Source: Thalassolituus sp. UBA674
GTDB taxonomy: Bacteria; Pseudomonadota; Gammaproteobacteria; Pseudomonadales; Oceanobacteraceae
DNA: 64,000 nt
Assembly (NCBI GenBank): GCA_002298335.1
Contig: DBNK01000003.1
Coordinates: forward strand, 1 to 64,000
Direction: 5' to 3'
This document shows, piece by piece, positions 26,877 to 36,900 of the stretch. The position numbers and the translations under genes are program-made. The notes under the pieces were generated by a model that searched no databases, was not told where the DNA came from, and saw only the letters and a program-made list of their open reading frames with translations. The stretch's first letter is position 1. Each line of letters begins with the position of its first letter.

Positions 26877-27727
26877 TGGAGCCTCTGGCAGTCCTCACCG
26901 CACCACTGTCGACAGACCTGTCACCGCTTACCCGTCACCTCTGGGCTGAGCGGGTGGTACACCGTGTGGTGGAAAGCGGCGATCAGCAGATCCTGCTGCT
27001 GGCCAATCCTGCCGATGTAGAGCGCATCCGTGAACTGCTGGAAGAATGGCGTGACGGAGAACTGGGCGAGCCGGTTGCAGTGGCGGAGAAAGAGGAAAAC
27101 AGCCTGTTCACACGACTGAAATCCACACCGCTTACGCTCTTTATCTGTGTGGCTCTGATACTGGTGTTCGGCTGGCAGCACGTAAGCGCCGACTGGATCA
27201 GCTGGCTGAAAAACGGCGAAGCACTCTGGCCGGAAGGCCGCAATCAGCTGTCGACTTATGTTCAGCTGGGGCTCTGGGGGCTGTGGCGGCACACCATTCT
27301 GCATCTGAGTCTGGTGCATCTGGTGTTCAACCTGACCTGGATTCTGGTACTGGCCGGTGCGATGGAACGCCAGAAGGAGCACCTGGCCATTCTGGTGCTG
27401 TTCCTGTTCTGTGGTCTGTCCGGCAGTGTGCTGCAGTGGTGGATATCCGGCCCGGGCTTTGCCGGAGTGTCCGGCGTGGTTTACGGTCTGACCGCCTGGA
27501 CCGGCTTGCGGCAGATCAGATTCGGCGTACCCTATGGCATTCCGAAAGCCCTGCTCGGCTTTGTGGTATTTTTCATGCTGCTCACCATCACCGGAGACAC
27601 CCTGATTCCCGGTCTGAGTGGCATCGCCAATGGCGGTCACCTGGGTGGCCTGTTGTGCGGCTTCTTGCTGGCCTTTATCTGGCCGGTTCATTCTTCGATA
27701 AAGCGGGAAAACGATGAACCTCGATGA
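26876..27727 (+). CDS. glpG: Rhomboid intramembrane serine protease (GlpG-like)
   Basis: A 283-residue protein. The soluble N-terminal domain (about residues 1-75) resembles the GlpG cytoplasmic domain. Six helices then include HLSLVHLVFNLTW (His/Asn of TM2), the catalytic GVSGVVYGLTAW (serine between the glycines) and NGGHLGG (histidine of TM6). Substrates are unknown. It is the second rhomboid-family protein in the window and differs clearly from the rhombosortase near 12 kb. It overlaps the preceding phosphoesterase and the following yeaC gene. Confidence 0.92.
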   Translation: MEPLAVLTAPLSTDLSPLTRHLWAERVVHRVVESGDQQILLLANPADVERIRELLEEWRDGELGEPVAVAEKEENSLFTRLKSTPLTLFICVALILVFGWQHVSADWISWLKNGEALWPEGRNQLSTYVQLGLWGLWRHTILHLSLVHLVFNLTWILVLAGAMERQKEHLAILVLFLFCGLSGSVLQWWISGPGFAGVSGVVYGLTAWTGLRQIRFGVPYGIPKALLGFVVFFMLLTITGDTLIPGLSGIANGGHLGGLLCGFLLAFIWPVHSSIKRENDEPR

Positions 27728-27965
27728 CCTGATCCGTTCACTCACCCCTGAGGTGTATGAGAACCTGAAAAATGCCGTGGCCACCGGTCGCTGGCCGAAT
27801 GGCCGCAAGCTGGAAGAGGGGCAGCGTGAGTTGTGTATGGAAGCCATCATCTGGTATGAGAACGCGCACAACATCGCCGCTGACCAGCGTACCGGTTACA
27901 TTGATCTGGGCTCCAAAGCTGGTAAAGGCAAAGGCCCGGACGAGCAGGTTCTGACCATTAAATAA
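27714..27965 (+). CDS. yeaC: DUF1315 family protein (YeaC-like)
   Basis: An 83-residue protein recognisable as YeaC by MNLDDLIRSLTPEVYENLK, GRWPNGRKL and the middle AIIWYE. The C-terminus is basic and glycine-rich. No function is established. It starts 14 bases inside the rhomboid gene, and DUF2797 starts three bases after its stop, so the three are almost certainly one transcript. Confidence 0.87.
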   Translation: MNLDDLIRSLTPEVYENLKNAVATGRWPNGRKLEEGQRELCMEAIIWYENAHNIAADQRTGYIDLGSKAGKGKGPDEQVLTIK

Positions 27966-27968
27966 GCC

Positions 27969-28823
27969 ATGACCGATACCCCGAACAACACAGAACAGAC
28001 GCGTTTTTCCGGCCATCTCGACAAGATGCGCGTCAGCCCGGGTAATCCGGTCGAATACTTCGCCATTCTCAATGATCAGCGTATTCCGCTGAATGCCTGG
28101 CTGGGCAGACAGATCACTCTCAGCTGGTCCGGCACCATTACCTGCTGTGCCTGTGGTCAGAAGACCAACAAAAGCTTCAATCAGGGTTATTGCTACCGCT
28201 GCTTTACCAGACTGGCGGAATGCGATGCCTGCATCATGAGTCCGGAGAAGTGCCACTTTCATCTGGGCACCTGCCGCGATCCTGAATGGGGTGAACGGGT
28301 GTGCTTTAACGATCATATCGTGTATCTGGCCAATTCATCCGGCCTGAAAGTCGGCATCACGCGCATGAAAAACATGCCCTCGCGCTGGCTGGATCAGGGC
28401 GCCGGGCAGGCACTGCCAATCGTGCGCACCGCCAGCCGTATGCTCGCCGGTAAAATTGAAGACATCCTGCGCCGCGACATTGCCGACCGCACCAACTGGC
28501 GCGCCATGCTCAGAGACGACATGCTGAGTCTGGATCTGATCAGTGAACGTGACCGCCTGCGCGAACATTTCAGAGATGAGCTCGATGCTCTGGCCCTTGA
28601 ATCCGGTCCGGCAGGTTTTACCTGGCTGCTGCACGAAAAAGAGCGCACTTTTACCTACCCTGTGACTCAGTATCCGGATAAAGTGGTGAGTCATAATATG
28701 GATAAAACGCCTGAGGTCAGTGGCCGTCTGATGGGAATAAAGGGCCAGTACCTGATGCTGGACACGGGCGTGATCAACCTCAGAAAATACACGTCATACG
28801 ATGTGACGCTGACACTGGGATAA
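27969..28823 (+). CDS. DUF2797 family protein with cysteine clusters
   Basis: A 284-residue protein. The N-terminal half has a zinc-ribbon-like set of cysteines (TCCACGQ, GYCYRCF, ECDACI, KCHFHLGTC) followed by VYLANSSGLKVGITR. The latter resembles a GIY-YIG-like strand pattern and the family is usually grouped with such folds; catalytic residues are not evident to me. RNA or DNA binding is plausible. It is the last gene of the nadK block before pepN, 65 bases upstream of its start. Confidence 0.83.
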   Translation: MTDTPNNTEQTRFSGHLDKMRVSPGNPVEYFAILNDQRIPLNAWLGRQITLSWSGTITCCACGQKTNKSFNQGYCYRCFTRLAECDACIMSPEKCHFHLGTCRDPEWGERVCFNDHIVYLANSSGLKVGITRMKNMPSRWLDQGAGQALPIVRTASRMLAGKIEDILRRDIADRTNWRAMLRDDMLSLDLISERDRLREHFRDELDALALESGPAGFTWLLHEKERTFTYPVTQYPDKVVSHNMDKTPEVSGRLMGIKGQYLMLDTGVINLRKYTSYDVTLTLG

Positions 28824-28888
28824 TCTCCCTGAAAACGTGATGATAAGCGGCGTGGCTCAGCAGGAGCCGCCCGGCAGGAGACAACGAC

Positions 28889-31501
28889 ATGCGTGATGCT
28901 CAACCAACCGCGATCAAGCTCGCTGAATATCAGGCACCGGAATACGAGGTGCTGACGACCCATCTGATCTTCAGCCTCGAAGAAGATTACACCCGGGTGA
29001 CGTCCTCACTGTCCATCCGGCAGCTGGGCAATACCGGCGTTCTGACCCTGAACGGCCTGGAGCTGGAGCTTGAAGAGATCATTCTCGACGGTGAGGCACT
29101 GGCACAAGACCGCTACAGCCTGGCGGATGAAACCATGACCATCAGTGGTCTGGGCGACTCCCATACCCTGACCATCATCACCCGGATTTATCCGGCGAAG
29201 AATACCGCTCTGGAAGGCCTGTACCGCTCTGGTGGCATGTACTGTACCCAGTGTGAGGCTGAAGGCTTCCGCCGTATCACTTACTACCCGGACCGCCCGG
29301 ATGTGATGTCGGTGTTCACCACCGAAATCATTGCCGATGCTGAGCAGTACCCGGTACTGCTGTCCAACGGTAACCCGGTGAGCGAAACGGTCGAAGACGG
29401 CAAGCGTCATGTGGTCTGGCATGATCCGTTCAAAAAACCCGCTTACCTGTTCGCACTGGTGGCAGGTGATCTCAAGGTGCTGGAAGACAGCTTCACCACC
29501 TGCAGTGGCCGTGAAGTGACGCTGAAGATCTTCGTTGAACCGCAGAACATCGACAAAACCGAATACGCCATGGATGCTCTGAAGCGCTCTATGAAGTGGG
29601 ACGAAGAGGTCTATGGCCGTGAATACGATCTGGATATTTTCATGATCGTTGCGGTGGATGACTTCAACATGGGCGCTATGGAAAACAAGGGCCTGAATAT
29701 CTTCAACTCGTCCTGTGTCCTGGCCAATCCATCCACTGCGACCGATGCCGCCTACCTGCGCATTGAAGCGGTCGTAGCGCATGAATACTTCCACAACTGG
29801 TCGGGCAACCGCGTGACCTGCCGTGACTGGTTCCAGCTGAGTCTGAAAGAAGGTTTCACGGTATTCCGTGATGCCATGTTCTCAGCGGATATGAATTCAT
29901 CCACCGTGAAACGTGTGGAAGACGCCGGTATTCTGCGGACCGTGCAGTTTGCCGAAGATGCAGGCCCGATGGCGCATCCGGTGCAGCCGGACAGCTACAT
30001 CGAGATCTCCAACTTCTATACCGTGACCATTTATGAAAAAGGGGCGGAAGTGGTGCGCATGTACCACAAGATTCTCGGTGAAGAAGGTTTCCGCAAAGGC
30101 ACGGACCTCTACTTTGAGCGTCACGACGGCCAGGCTGTGACCATTGAAGAATTTGTAAAAGCCATGGAAGACGCCAACGACATCGACCTGACTCAGTTCC
30201 GCCGCTGGTACAAGCAGGCCGGAACCCCGGTAGTGGATGTCTTCACCCAGTTCAACAGTGGCAGTGGTGAACTGCTGGTCACCCTGCGTCAGCACACGCC
30301 GGACACCCCCGGACAGAACAAAAAAGAACCCTTATGGATTCCGGTGCAGCTGGGCCTGATCGGCTCTGACGGTAAAGACCTGAAGATCCGCATCAACGAG
30401 CGTGATGACTGGAATCCGGACAGCCAGGTGCTGCACTTCCGCGAACGCGAGAAAACCTACACCTTCACCGGTCTGGATGAAGAACCGGTCGTGTCGTTGT
30501 TCCGTGACTTTTCGGCACCGGTGAAAGTGAATTACGAACAGTCGCGCAAAGCGCTGCGCTTTATGCTGGCTCACGACAGTGATGGCTTTAACCGCTGGGA
30601 TGCGGGTCAGCGCCTGATGCTGCAATGGATGGATTACGCCCGCCGTGGTGTGTTCGGCCTGCGCGAAGAAGACATCAGCGTACTGACCAGCCTGCTGAAA
30701 GACGAGAGCCTTGATCCGGCTATGGTGGCGTATCTGCTGTCGCTGCCGTCTGAGTCGTATATTGCCGAGTTCTCCAAAGAAATTGACCCGCTGGTGATCC
30801 ATCATTCACGTAAGCATGTGTCTGAGTCGCTGGCGACCACGTTGCAGACCTCGTTCCAGGCCTGCTACGAGCGTCTGAATATTGCGGGTGAATACAGCCC
30901 GGCGCCGGAAGACATGGCCCGCCGTGCGCTGAAAAACCTGTCACTGTCGTACTGGGCGCAGGCCACCGAACAGGGGCTGGCCGCGGCCGAAGCTCAGTTT
31001 GCGTCAGCCAACAATATGACCGATGAAATGGCGGCTCTGCGTGCCATCGTCAACAGCGGTGACTGGGACAAAGCACAGAAAGCGCTGGATACCTTCTATG
31101 ACCGCTGGAAGCACGACGCGCTGGTGGTGAATCAGTGGTTCATGGTGCAGTGTGGGTCGTCGGTGATGGGTACGGTTGAGCACGTCGAGGCCCTGCTCAA
31201 GCATGAAGCCTTCGACTGGCGTAACCCCAACAAGGTGCGTTCGGTGATCGGTGCCTTCGCCAATCAGGCGCTGTGTCATTTCCACTCGTCCGACGGTCTG
31301 GGTTACCGCCTGCTGGCTGATGCTGTGATCCGTCTCAATGCATCGAATCCGCAGATTGCCGCGCGTATGGTCACACCACTGACCCGCTGGAAGCGCATTG
31401 TGGAACCTCATTCCGCCATGATGCGCTCTGAGCTGGAACGCATTATGCGTCAGGATCTGTCGAAAGACGTGTATGAAGTGGTCAGTAAGAGTCTGGCCTG
31501 A
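28889..31501 (+). CDS. pepN: Aminopeptidase N (M1 family)
   Basis: A broad-specificity zinc aminopeptidase that completes cytoplasmic peptide breakdown. At 870 residues it has the usual four-domain length. The substrate-anchoring exopeptidase motif GAMENKGLNIF lies near residue 262. The zinc site HEYFHNW begins at His298, with the distal Glu in LKEGFTVFRD. The C-terminal alpha-solenoid is intact. Gene order with nadK and yeaC matches Pseudomonas. CAGGAG precedes the ATG. Confidence 0.96.
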   Translation: MRDAQPTAIKLAEYQAPEYEVLTTHLIFSLEEDYTRVTSSLSIRQLGNTGVLTLNGLELELEEIILDGEALAQDRYSLADETMTISGLGDSHTLTIITRIYPAKNTALEGLYRSGGMYCTQCEAEGFRRITYYPDRPDVMSVFTTEIIADAEQYPVLLSNGNPVSETVEDGKRHVVWHDPFKKPAYLFALVAGDLKVLEDSFTTCSGREVTLKIFVEPQNIDKTEYAMDALKRSMKWDEEVYGREYDLDIFMIVAVDDFNMGAMENKGLNIFNSSCVLANPSTATDAAYLRIEAVVAHEYFHNWSGNRVTCRDWFQLSLKEGFTVFRDAMFSADMNSSTVKRVEDAGILRTVQFAEDAGPMAHPVQPDSYIEISNFYTVTIYEKGAEVVRMYHKILGEEGFRKGTDLYFERHDGQAVTIEEFVKAMEDANDIDLTQFRRWYKQAGTPVVDVFTQFNSGSGELLVTLRQHTPDTPGQNKKEPLWIPVQLGLIGSDGKDLKIRINERDDWNPDSQVLHFREREKTYTFTGLDEEPVVSLFRDFSAPVKVNYEQSRKALRFMLAHDSDGFNRWDAGQRLMLQWMDYARRGVFGLREEDISVLTSLLKDESLDPAMVAYLLSLPSESYIAEFSKEIDPLVIHHSRKHVSESLATTLQTSFQACYERLNIAGEYSPAPEDMARRALKNLSLSYWAQATEQGLAAAEAQFASANNMTDEMAALRAIVNSGDWDKAQKALDTFYDRWKHDALVVNQWFMVQCGSSVMGTVEHVEALLKHEAFDWRNPNKVRSVIGAFANQALCHFHSSDGLGYRLLADAVIRLNASNPQIAARMVTPLTRWKRIVEPHSAMMRSELERIMRQDLSKDVYEVVSKSLA

Positions 31502-31561
31502 GTCCCCCGAAGCCGGTGTACAGGTAATGCCCGTGCGCCGGTGTTCTGATCTGAGAGTATT

Positions 31562-32515
31562 ATGAAGAGCCCGCTTGGTCTGGAAGCACGCCTTCCCGTT
31601 GTTGATATCGTTAAAGAAGCTGCTGTGCTCATGTGGCAGAAGCGTGAATACGTGCTGCGTCTGTTTCTGCCAGTGATTGTGCTGATGGGGCTGATCGACT
31701 TTATCAATATGGTGTATTTCTCTCCGCCAGCGGAGGAAGGCAGCCCGGTGATCTACACCAAAGAAGGCATCCTGGCACAGCTGCTGGTGCTGCTGTTCGC
31801 TATCCTGATGGCGACTACGGCCCATCGTTTTACTCTCACAGATTCCAGCCAGTGGCCGGCCACGGCACTGCATATTCCGGGCAAAGCAGAGTTGCGTTAT
31901 CTGGTGCGTGGCATTCAGATCGGCATTCTGTCGGCGTTTCTGGTGCTGGTATTCACTATGGTTGGTTTCGCATTCGGCAAAGACATTGCTGTGATTATGA
32001 TGCTGGTCGGCGTTCTGGCGGCGAGTTATTTTCTGGCGCGGCTGTCTGTCACTCTGCCGGAAATTGCACTCGGGTATAAAAGCCCGCTGTCCCGTGCCTG
32101 GGCCATGAGTAAAGGCAATGGCAACAGTCTGGTGATTGTGGTGCTGGTTCTGCCGGTACTTCTGACCCTGCCTCTGACGCTGCTGGCGATTCTGGCCGAG
32201 GGGGCACTGATGCAGCTGGTCGGTCTGGCAGGTTCCTATCTGGCCACCCTGTTGTCGCTGATCGTACTGTCACTCAGTTATCAGTTTCTGCTCAATTTTT
32301 ATGAGCCGGACAGCCCGATTCTGGGTGGTAACGGTGCTGCTGCTGCCGGAACCATAGAACATGAGGATTCTCAGAATGCACCCTCTGCCGGTGATAGTGT
32401 GCCTGGCGAAGAGTTGGGTAAGGAAGAGTCCGGCGCGGAAGATCCGGAGAAGGGTGCTGAAGGTACGGAAAAGACCCGCAGCTCCGGGGGCTCTTCGGGG
32501 GGATTCGATGCCTGA
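31562..32515 (+). CDS. Polytopic membrane protein with acidic Ser/Gly tail, function unknown
   Basis: A 317-residue protein with about six membrane helices between residues 32 and 245, including LRLFLPVIVLMGLIDFINM and LVIVVLVLPVLLTLPLTL. The architecture is reminiscent of YciC/glycerophosphoryl-diester-like membrane domains, though I cannot assign a family. After the last helix comes an approximately 60-residue low-complexity tail rich in Glu, Gly and Ser, likely disordered and cytoplasmic. The AraC regulator starts 21 bases downstream on the same strand. Confidence 0.65.
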   Translation: MKSPLGLEARLPVVDIVKEAAVLMWQKREYVLRLFLPVIVLMGLIDFINMVYFSPPAEEGSPVIYTKEGILAQLLVLLFAILMATTAHRFTLTDSSQWPATALHIPGKAELRYLVRGIQIGILSAFLVLVFTMVGFAFGKDIAVIMMLVGVLAASYFLARLSVTLPEIALGYKSPLSRAWAMSKGNGNSLVIVVLVLPVLLTLPLTLLAILAEGALMQLVGLAGSYLATLLSLIVLSLSYQFLLNFYEPDSPILGGNGAAAAGTIEHEDSQNAPSAGDSVPGEELGKEESGAEDPEKGAEGTEKTRSSGGSSGGFDA

Positions 32516-32536
32516 GAACTCATCTGCCCGGGGCTT

Positions 32537-33601
32537 ATGAAACTCGGTGATCTCAGTGTCACTTATGTTGAGGTTCTGTCACGCACCGTGACGGCCCTCG
32601 GTGGTAACGCCGCATCCCTGCTGGCAGATTACAGCATCCCGCCGGAAACTCTGTCATCCCCGGATGCCCGCATCAGTATCCCGCGCTTTATGCGACTCGG
32701 GCACGATGCCATCCGCCGCTGTCATACCCCGGCACTGGGTCTGGAAATGGGTCTGCACATGCAGGCCAGTCATTTCGGTAAAGCCGGTTTGCTGGCACTG
32801 ACCGCCGCCGATCTGCGTCAGGCCTGCCAGGTACTGACCCAGTACGAAGTGCTGTCGAGTTTTAACTCCCGCGGCACCTCCAGTTTCCGTCAGCACAATG
32901 GCAGCGGCCAGCTGACCTTCTACAGCATCAGCCCCTATAACGATTACAACCTGTTTGTGGTCGATATGGCCCTGAGCAGCTGGTATCAGCTGCTGACCCG
33001 ACTGACTGGCCGCACAGATCTGGTAGCGGCGGTGGAGATTGAATTTCCAGAACCTGAATACGTCGATCAGTACCGTCGTTACTTTCCGTGCAAAGTCCGC
33101 TTCGGCGCGGCGTCCAACAGTTTGGTGCTTCATTCTGGTGCATTGTCTGCGCCCGTGATTCAGCATTGCGCCTCGGTGCATGAAAAACTGCGGCGCGAAG
33201 CCGATCATGAACTGACCCGGCTGCAGGCCGGTCTCAGCAGCCGTGACCGGGTAGCGGCGACGATCAGCCCGCTGCTCAATGGTCAGGCGCCACGGCTGGA
33301 GATGATAGCCCGTCGTCTGAATACGACGCCCTGGTCACTCAGGCGGCGTTTACAGGCAGAAGGGGTCACCTTTCAGCAGGTGCTGGATCAGACGCGGCAG
33401 GAACTGGCGGAATCGTACGTGAGGGATACCGCGTTAACACTGGGCGAAATTGCGTATGTACTGGGATTTGGCTCGGTGGGTGCCTTCCAGCGCGCCTTCA
33501 GGCGCTGGACGGGCGAGGCTCCGGGACGTTACCGGAACAGCTTGGGCAGGGAGATAACCCCCGCTCACATTTCTACGGCGTCGTCACCGTCGTCGTCATA
33601 G
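32537..33601 (+). CDS. AraC family transcriptional regulator
   Basis: A 354-residue AraC protein with the arabinose-binding-like N-terminal domain (LGLEMGLHMQASHFGKAGLL) and a C-terminal helix-turn-helix pair (MIARRLNTTPWSLRRRLQAE and IAYVLGFGSVGAFQRAFRRW). It resembles the other AraC protein near 16 kb in architecture but not closely in sequence. It is probably co-transcribed with the preceding membrane protein gene. Its C-terminal Ser/Pro/Ala tail is encoded by DNA that overlaps, on the opposite strand, a tiny acidic reading frame. Confidence 0.87.
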   Translation: MKLGDLSVTYVEVLSRTVTALGGNAASLLADYSIPPETLSSPDARISIPRFMRLGHDAIRRCHTPALGLEMGLHMQASHFGKAGLLALTAADLRQACQVLTQYEVLSSFNSRGTSSFRQHNGSGQLTFYSISPYNDYNLFVVDMALSSWYQLLTRLTGRTDLVAAVEIEFPEPEYVDQYRRYFPCKVRFGAASNSLVLHSGALSAPVIQHCASVHEKLRREADHELTRLQAGLSSRDRVAATISPLLNGQAPRLEMIARRLNTTPWSLRRRLQAEGVTFQQVLDQTRQELAESYVRDTALTLGEIAYVLGFGSVGAFQRAFRRWTGEAPGRYRNSLGREITPAHISTASSPSSS

Positions 33602-33645
33602 TCATCGACATCAATGTCGAGCATTTCTTCAATGTAGTCAGACAC
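33565..33645 (-). CDS. Tiny acidic peptide (26 aa), putative
   Basis: A GTG at 33645 on the minus strand follows AAGGAG at an ideal six-base spacing. It opens a 26-codon frame whose product begins MSDYIEEMLDIDVDDYDDDG and is half Asp/Glu. The frame ends at TGA 33565-33567, inside the 3' end of the convergent AraC gene. The strong ribosome site and amphipathic DYIEEMLDI start argue for a real small protein. Against it, the Asp run is antisense to a low-complexity Ser-coding stretch. I know no family of this size and composition. Confidence 0.45.
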   Translation of the reverse strand: MSDYIEEMLDIDVDDYDDDGDDAVEM

Positions 33646-33896
33646 TGTTTTCTCCTTGGTTTTTCTTAATCCAGTCTTTTCAATAAGATGGAGCGTGCAT
33701 CAGCTGTGCCACTTTAACTGTAGACGCAACTGATAGAATGACAAGTCACATCTGTCAGGGTTCCCTGTGCTTTGTCAACGGAGGCTAAATTAGCTGCCGA
33801 ATATGACCTGTATATGACAGCCGCGAAACATCTGTGTGACTCTTTGCTCAGGGGGCTGCAGCGGGCGTGCCCGCAGCCTGAGCGGGAAAAATCCGT

Positions 33897-33902
33897 TACA
33901 AT
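33897..33902 (+). promoter_or_regulatory. Putative dnaE -10 box
   Basis: TACAAT lies 27 bases before the dnaE ATG, giving a short leader with AAGGA. Just upstream, 33854-33878 can form a GC-rich hairpin (GGCT, 3-base bulge, GCGGGC pairing with GCCCGC and AGCC). No clear -35 hexamer is visible. Confidence 0.4.
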
Positions 33903-33929
33903 CGTGGCAGAGAAAAAGGATCAGTATTT

Positions 33930-36900
33930 ATGACCAGCCAGTTTGTTCACCTGAGAGTTCATTCAGAGTTTTCACTCTACGACAGCACCGTGCGGGTGAA
34001 GAAGCTGGTGGCCGCAGCAGAGCAGCAGGGCATGCCGGCGGTGGCGCTGACCGACCAGATGAACATGTTCGCACTGGTGAAGTTCTACAAGGCCGCGCTG
34101 GGTGCCGGAATAAAGCCCATTCTGGGCGCGGATCTGTGGCTGGATAACCCGGAAGATCCGCACGCGCCGTTCCGCATCACTGCGTTGTGCATGAACGCCG
34201 AGGGTTATCTCAACATCCGTGAGCTGATCTCGAAGGGTTACGCTGAGAACCAGATTCACGACCGCGCCATCGTCCGCAAAGAGTGGCTGTGGGAGAAAGC
34301 CGGTGGACTGATCCTGTTGTCAGGTGGTCGTGACGGAGATATTGGCCAACGCATCATCAAAGGTAAGCTCGACAGTGCCGAGGCACTGGCGGCGGAATAT
34401 CTGGAGCACTTCCCCAACCGTTTTTTCTTTGAGATCCAGCGCACCGGGCGTGCGGGCGAAGAAGCGCTGATCCGCGCCGGTCAGGCCATGGCGGCGAAAC
34501 TGAATATGCCCTTAGTCGCCACCAATGACGTGCGTTTTATCAAATCCGATGAATTCGAAGCCCACGAAACCCGGGTCTCTATTGGTCAGGGTTTTGCGCT
34601 GGATGATAAACGTCGCCCGCGCGAATATTCCGAAGAGCAGTATTTCCGTTCTGCTGAGGAAATGGCGGAGTTGTTTAAGGATATTCCGTCGGCCATTCAG
34701 AACACGGTTGAGATTGCCAAGCGCTGTTCGGTGGAAGTGGAGCTGGGCAAATACTACCTGCCGGATTACCCGATTCCGGAGGGCATGAGCGAAGACGATT
34801 TCTTCCGCCATATTTCCGAAGTCGGCCTGCAGGAACGTCTCGATGTCATCCTCGCGGACGTACCTAAGGATTCCCCCGAGTACGCCGAAAAGCGTAAGCC
34901 CTATGATGAACGCCTGAAGTTCGAGCTGGATATCATCATCCAGATGGGGTTCCCGGGTTACTTCCTGATCGTGATGGACTTTATCCAGTGGGCCAAAGAC
35001 CACGACATTCCGGTGGGGCCGGGACGGGGTTCTGGTGCCGGTTCTCTGGTGGCTTACGCGCAGAAAATTACCGACCTTGATCCGCTTGAATACGACCTGC
35101 TGTTCGAACGATTCCTGAACCCGGAACGGGTCTCCATGCCCGACTTCGATATCGACTTCTGTATGGAAGACCGGGAGAAGGTGATCGCCTACGTGGCCGA
35201 TAACTATGGCCGTGAAGCGGTATCCCAGATCGTGACGTTCGGCACCATGGCGGCACGCGCAGTCGTGCGTGACGTGGCGCGGGCGCAGGGTAAATCGTTT
35301 GGTCTGGCGGACAAGCTGTCGAAGCTGATTCCGGGCGACCCGGGCATGACGCTGGAAAAAGCCCTCGACTCCGAACCGCTGCTGAAAGAGTTCCTCAACG
35401 ACGACGAAGAAGCCGCTGAAATCTGGGAGATGGCGGTCAAGCTCGAGGGTATCGCCCGTCAGACCGGTAAACACGCCGGGGGTGTGGTGATTGCGCCAAC
35501 CAAGCTGACCGACTTCTCGCCGACCGCCTGTGAGCCCGATGGCACGGGTCTGGTGACTCAGTTCGATAAAAACGACGTCGAAGAAGCCGGTCTGGTGAAG
35601 TTCGACTTCCTCGGTCTGCGGACCCTGACCATCATCGACTGGGCACTGGAGACCATCAATGCCAAGCAGGAAAAACTGGGCTTGCCGCCGGTGGATATCA
35701 ATCACATCCCACTGGATGATCCTGCCTCTTACAAACTGCTGAAAGAAGCCAAAACCACCGCGGTATTCCAGCTGGAATCGCGCGGTATGAAAGATCTGAT
35801 CCGCCGTCTGCAACCCGATAACATCGAAGACATGATCGCCCTGGTGGCGCTGTTCCGTCCGGGGCCACTGGAATCCGGCATGGTGGACGACTTTATTAAC
35901 CGGAAACACGGCCGCGCCAAGGTCGCCTACCCGCACCCGGACTTCCAGCACGACAACCTGAAAGAGATTCTGGAGCCGACTTACGGCGTTATCGTCTATC
36001 AGGAGCAGGTGATGCAGATCGCCCAGGCGCTGGCGGGTTATACGCTCGGTGGTGCCGACATGTTGCGTCGTGCCATGGGTAAGAAAAAGCCCGAAGAAAT
36101 GGCCAAGCAGCGCGATATTTTCCGCGAAGGTGCCATCTCGGTGGATGTCGACCCCGAACTGGCGATGAAGATCTTCGACCTGGTAGAAAAGTTCGCGGGT
36201 TACGGCTTTAACAAATCGCACTCGGCGGCCTACGCCGTGGTGTCGTACCAGACTCTGTGGCTGAAAACCCATTATCCGGCGCCGTTTATGGCGGCGGTAC
36301 TCACCTCCGACATGCAGAACACCGACAAGGTGGTGACCTTTATTGAAGAATGTCGCGAGATGGGGCTGACACTGGTACTGCCGGATGTGAATCAGTCGGA
36401 TTACGGTTTTACCGTGAACGATGACGGCGCCATCGTCTACGGTCTGGGTGCGGTGAAAGGTGTGGGTGAAGGCCCGATTGAAGCCATTAAAGAGGCCCGC
36501 GCCGCCGGTGGTAATTTCCGCGATCTGTTCGACTTCTGCCAGCGCGTCGATGGCAAACGCATCAACAAACGCGTGCTGGAAGCACTGGTGCGTTGTGGCG
36601 CGTTCGACAACCTCGAATTCACCGCGCAGCGTGCGGTGCTGATGGCCAGTATTGAAGACGCCATAAAAAGTGCCGGGCAGGCGGCCGCCAACGAAGCCGC
36701 CGGTATGTTCGATCTGTTCGGTGAGGCTGAGGAAGAAGCGGCCTCGACCACCGATGTTTATGAACGTCACCGCCGGGTACGTGACTGGTCGCTGAAAGAA
36801 CGTCTGCAGGGCGAGAAAGATACGCTGGGTCTGTATGTCACTGGTCACCCGTTTGATGAATACGAAGCGGAAGTGCGCCAGCTGGTGCCGACCCGACTGT

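Noticed and set aside
33854..33878. GC-rich hairpin before dnaE considered as a terminator or riboswitch
   Set aside because: No T run follows, it lies upstream of the probable -10 box, and no conserved riboswitch element is visible.
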